From: an uncultured Eubacteriales bacterium
GTDB taxonomy: Bacteria; Bacillota; Clostridia; Lachnospirales; Lachnospiraceae
Direction: 5' to 3'
Assembly: GCA_900321915.1 (NCBI GenBank)
Contig: ONXW01000008.1
Span: 1 to 9,138 of the forward strand
DNA length: 9,138 nucleotides
The position numbers were made by a program, and so were the translations under genes. The notes below the pieces were generated by a model. That model saw only the letters and a program-made list of their open reading frames with translations. It made no database searches and was not told the DNA's origin. Positions 6,451-9,138 of this stretch are shown piece by piece (the first letter of the stretch is position 1; every line of letters begins with the position of its first letter).

Positions 6451-7452
6451 TTACCTGCGATCTGTCAGATGTCTTGCCAGAAACTCCCTGATGTAAACGA
6501 AGGTGCCGTAAACAAGTTCCGCCTGGATGCTCAGATAATTCGCCAGATGCTTCATATCCCACGGGACCTTCCGGCACTTCGGGGCTGTCCTTACGCCTTC
6601 CCGGACGCCCTCCAGGTACTCCCGCCCGTATCCGAGCTTCCGGAAGAACCCGTATTTCACCGCGGTTCCTGCCAGGATGGCGGGCAGGTTCAGCAGAAGC
6701 TGTGGCCACGGCATGTTTTTCCAGTTCAGGTAAATATTGTTGCGGGCGGCCAGCCTCACCTTGAATGCATTGTACTTTGAGCCGCTGGTCCCGCTGCCCA
6801 CATGGAGGACTCTCGCCCTGGGGGCATACATGTTGTGGTATCCGTGGATTTTCGCCCGGTATCCCACATCAATATCTTCAAGATAGGCAAAATGCATCTC
6901 ATCGAAGAAGCCTATCTCGTCAAACACTTTCCGGCGGTAGATTCCCGCGCCCGCACAGGCAGAGAATACCTCCGCAGGCCTGCGGTACAGGTGGACCTTC
7001 CTCCCGACGCCGCGCTGGAACGCCCAGCCCAGCACGGAATACATGTCACCCGCGTCATCCATGAGATCCGGATGGTACATCTGGATCATCTTCGCGCTGA
7101 CGGAAAAAATCCGTTCGGAGCGGGAAATCATTTTCACCAGCTCTTCCACATACTGCGGTTCCGCCGTAACATCGTTGTTCAGCAGTATCACATAAGGCGT
7201 GCGGGATTCCCGGATTCCCAGGTTGACCGCCCCGGAAAAACCGGTATTTTCGGGAAGCAGGATGGTCCGTATCCGGTCCCTCCCCTTCTCATATCCGGCC
7301 AGCCACTCCGCGCTGCCGTCCGTGGAACCGTTGTCGATAATGAGCGTCAGGAAATCCTGCCTGGTCTGCCGCTCCAGGGAGCGGAGGCAGGCCTTCAGGT
7401 ACTCCAGCCCGTTATAGTTGGGTATCACCACGGTTGTTGATAATTCCTGCAT
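6451..7452 (-). CDS. Family-2 glycosyltransferase, rhamnosyltransferase-like
   Basis: Cytoplasmic, membrane-associated sugar transferase of 333 residues, the usual length for WbbL/rhamnosyltransferase-like GT2 enzymes. Visible motifs are TVVIPNYNG (7-15) and DNGSTDGS (40-47) for nucleotide binding, LLNNDV (90-95) as the DXD-type metal site, and LEDIDVGYR (191-199) as the catalytic-base region. The histidine of LHVGSGTSG (216-224) is typical of the subfamily. The C-terminal part after about 240 has aromatic and hydrophobic stretches that could lie on the membrane. The ATG at 7450-7452 is preceded by GAGG (7460-7463) with a 7-base spacer. That site lies over the last codons of the upstream glycosyltransferase gene, whose stop is only two bases away, so the two are probably translationally coupled. 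Rhamnose as donor is a family association only; other deoxyhexoses or hexoses are possible. Confidence 0.93.
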   Translation of the reverse strand: MQELSTTVVIPNYNGLEYLKACLRSLERQTRQDFLTLIIDNGSTDGSAEWLAGYEKGRDRIRTILLPENTGFSGAVNLGIRESRTPYVILLNNDVTAEPQYVEELVKMISRSERIFSVSAKMIQMYHPDLMDDAGDMYSVLGWAFQRGVGRKVHLYRRPAEVFSACAGAGIYRRKVFDEIGFFDEMHFAYLEDIDVGYRAKIHGYHNMYAPRARVLHVGSGTSGSKYNAFKVRLAARNNIYLNWKNMPWPQLLLNLPAILAGTAVKYGFFRKLGYGREYLEGVREGVRTAPKCRKVPWDMKHLANYLSIQAELVYGTFVYIREFLARHLTDRR

Positions 7453-7454
7453 CG

Positions 7455-9138
7455 CTATACCTCAAGCCGATACGGCTCGCCTATCTTCTCCTTCTTCAGG
7501 TCCCGGAGCGAAAAATCCGATTTCCTGAGCGTCAGGTTGGGATTGTAATACGGGTCCCCCTTCTCCAGGATTTCCGGCCACCGGTCGGCAAAAATCCTGA
7601 TCTCGCGGTTGAAACGGGCTACCTTCTCCGGCGTATCCTCCAGCCCCCTGGACTTGGATTCGTAGTGGTGCAGCACGGCATAAGGCGCATAGACCACCAG
7701 CTTATCCTCCGCCCGCACCTTCATGCAGTAGTCAATATCATTGAAAGCGATGGCCAGCTTCTCCGTAAATCCCCCGACCTTCTCAAACAGGGATTTTTTC
7801 GTCATCATGCAGGCTGCCGTGACCGCGCTGTAATCCTGCGCGCTCATCGCCCGGTGGAAATAGCTGTTTTCCGCGCTGTGCAGCCCGATAAAGGTGTGCC
7901 CGGCGATGCCTCCGAAGCCTACGACTACGCCGGCATGCTGGATGGTATTGTCCTCATAGAGCAGCCTTGCGCCGACCGCGCCGACCTCATCCCGCTGGCA
8001 GAATCCCAGCATTTCCTCCAGGAAATCCTCCGCAATGAGCTGTGTGTCATTGTTGAGGAACAGGAGATAAGGCCCCTTTGCGTACTGCACGCCGAAATTA
8101 TTGATGGCGGAGTAATTGAATTCCCTCTCCCAGCGGACGACCCGGACATTGTCAAATTCCTTCTGAATCCTGTCGTAGTACTCCCAGGTCTCCTTCTCCG
8201 TGGAATTGTTCTCCACAATCACGAACTCCACATTGCGGTAAGTGGCCTTCTCCTCGATATCCCGGAGGCAGAGGTCCAGGTCCGCCGTGTGGTCCTTGTT
8301 GGGGATGATAATGGAAATCAGCGGATTCCCCGTAATCTTCCACGTGGTGTGGTAAATGCCGAAGTCGACGCCCTTCTCCACCTTCTCATAGGCAATCCCC
8401 ATCCGGTCGTAGTGGGCGCAGATGGCCCGCGCCCCCGCCTCGAAGGCGTACATCTTGCTCTCCGGGTTGCTGGCGGTGGAATTCTTGTGGCACCGCCAGT
8501 GGTACAGCACTCTCGGGATATGCCTGACTTCCTCCGCCGCCTCGGAGCAGCGGAAAATAAAATCGTAATCCTGGGCCCCGTCAAATTCCTGCCGGAAGCC
8601 GCCGGTGCGCTCCGCGAGATCCTTTGATACGCAGAGCAGGTGGCAGATATAATTCACGCTGCACAGGAGGTCCGGATTGAAATCCGGCTTGAAATGCGGG
8701 TCGAACAGCGCCCCGCCGTCCATGTCCAGCTTGTCTTCGTCAGAGTAAAACATCTCACAGCCGGGATGCTCGTTCAGGAGCTTCGCGCATTCGTAGAGTG
8801 CGTCCGGCGTGATGGTATCGTCATGGTCCGCCAGGACAATATAGTCTCCCCGGGCCATGGCCATGGCCGCGTTGGTATTGCCCGCAATGCCCCGGTTCTC
8901 TCCCAGGACCTCATAGCGGAAACGGGCATCCTTCCTGCTGTATTCCGAAAGGACTCTCTCCACGCTCTCCCCGGCCGGGCTTCCGTCCGCCACGCAGACC
9001 TCAAAATTGCCGTAGGTCTGGGCCGCGATGGAATCCAGCATCTCCCGCAGATACCGTTCCGGCGTCTTATAGGCCGGAATCACGATGGAAAACAGCGGGG
9101 AAACGGGAAATGTTTCCGCTCTCTGCCGTTCCAGCTCC
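7455..9138 (-). CDS. Tandem-domain family-2 glycosyltransferase, 5' end missing
   Basis: Probably a cytoplasmic glycosyltransferase that adds one or two sugars to a lipid-linked glycan. The frame stays open to the right window edge, so the true start lies outside. A GTG at 9081-9083 falls inside the first beta strand (FSIVIPAYKT) and is not a credible start. About 560 residues are visible. Two GT-A domains follow each other. The first has the nucleotide-binding strand IVIPAYKT (18-25), the metal-binding stretch LADHDD (102-107) and a catalytic-type AQDYDF (188-193). The second begins at ISIIIPNKDH (274-283) and has ENNST (309-313), FLNNDTQ (360-366) and FNDIDYC (465-471). Both sets of key acidic residues look intact, so both domains may be active. 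The visible N-terminal segment ELERQRAETF resembles the helical linker that precedes the first domain in clostridial proteins of this type. Stop TAG at 7455-7457, two bases before the next start. Sugar donor and acceptor cannot be read from sequence. Confidence 0.93.
   Translation of the reverse strand, partial: ELERQRAETFPVSPLFSIVIPAYKTPERYLREMLDSIAAQTYGNFEVCVADGSPAGESVERVLSEYSRKDARFRYEVLGENRGIAGNTNAAMAMARGDYIVLADHDDTITPDALYECAKLLNEHPGCEMFYSDEDKLDMDGGALFDPHFKPDFNPDLLCSVNYICHLLCVSKDLAERTGGFRQEFDGAQDYDFIFRCSEAAEEVRHIPRVLYHWRCHKNSTASNPESKMYAFEAGARAICAHYDRMGIAYEKVEKGVDFGIYHTTWKITGNPLISIIIPNKDHTADLDLCLRDIEEKATYRNVEFVIVENNSTEKETWEYYDRIQKEFDNVRVVRWEREFNYSAINNFGVQYAKGPYLLFLNNDTQLIAEDFLEEMLGFCQRDEVGAVGARLLYEDNTIQHAGVVVGFGGIAGHTFIGLHSAENSYFHRAMSAQDYSAVTAACMMTKKSLFEKVGGFTEKLAIAFNDIDYCMKVRAEDKLVVYAPYAVLHHYESKSRGLEDTPEKVARFNREIRIFADRWPEILEKGDPYYNPNLTLRKSDFSLRDLKKEKIGEPYRLEV

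Noticed and set aside
7434..8627. Plus-strand open frame of 397 codons opposite the tandem glycosyltransferase
   Set aside because: It lies antisense to clear GT-A domains and has no family features; it is a shadow frame.
9081..9083. GTG as the start of the tandem glycosyltransferase
   Set aside because: It encodes a valine within the first beta strand. The frame continues upstream with family-like linker sequence to the window edge, so the gene is simply truncated by the window.

Overview
The window is one stretch of a cell-envelope polysaccharide locus. Every convincing gene is on the minus strand, so transcription runs from the right edge towards the left. The organism is probably a fairly GC-rich Firmicute (Clostridia, Lachnospiraceae-like). 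This rests on the LytR-CpsA-Psr (LCP) ligases, which belong to Gram-positive walls, on strong AGGAGG-type ribosome binding sites, and on the family types of the sugar transferase, the tandem-domain glycosyltransferase and the AlgX/DHHW-like protein. The taxonomic guess is an inference; no marker gene is present.

Layout in transcription order: (1) a two-domain family-2 glycosyltransferase, cut by the right edge (7455-9138); (2) a single-domain, rhamnosyltransferase-like family-2 glycosyltransferase (6451-7452); (3) a large LCP protein with a 10-residue acidic repeat and a long low-complexity C-terminal tail (4336-6426); (4) a polyprenyl-phosphate sugar-1-phosphate transferase of the WbaP/WcaJ/CpsE type (2888-4309); (5) a second, shorter LCP protein (1523-2866); (6) a secreted or anchored AlgX/AlgJ-like SGNH protein with Asp-x-His-Trp and Gly-Asp-Ser motifs, probably an O-acetyltransferase (354-1487). 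Gaps between these genes are only 2 to 35 bases and each start has a good ribosome binding site, so they look like one operon. A strong intrinsic terminator (288-325) closes it. A new unit on the same strand then starts from a TATAAT-type promoter and an AGGAGG site, with an acidic, alanine-rich protein that runs off the left edge.

The genes fit one pathway. The sugar transferase loads the first sugar phosphate onto undecaprenyl phosphate at the membrane. The glycosyltransferases extend the chain in the cytoplasm. The SGNH protein probably O-acetylates the chain outside the membrane, and one or both LCP proteins attach the finished polymer to peptidoglycan. No flippase, polymerase, ABC exporter, nucleotide-sugar enzyme or MBOAT acyl-transfer partner is in the window; these would have to lie upstream or elsewhere. 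The most unusual feature is the arrangement LCP - initiating transferase - LCP, in which two clearly related ligases differ mainly in their tails and one carries a 30-bp-period coding repeat array. I saw no tRNA, rRNA, CRISPR array, insertion sequence or riboswitch.
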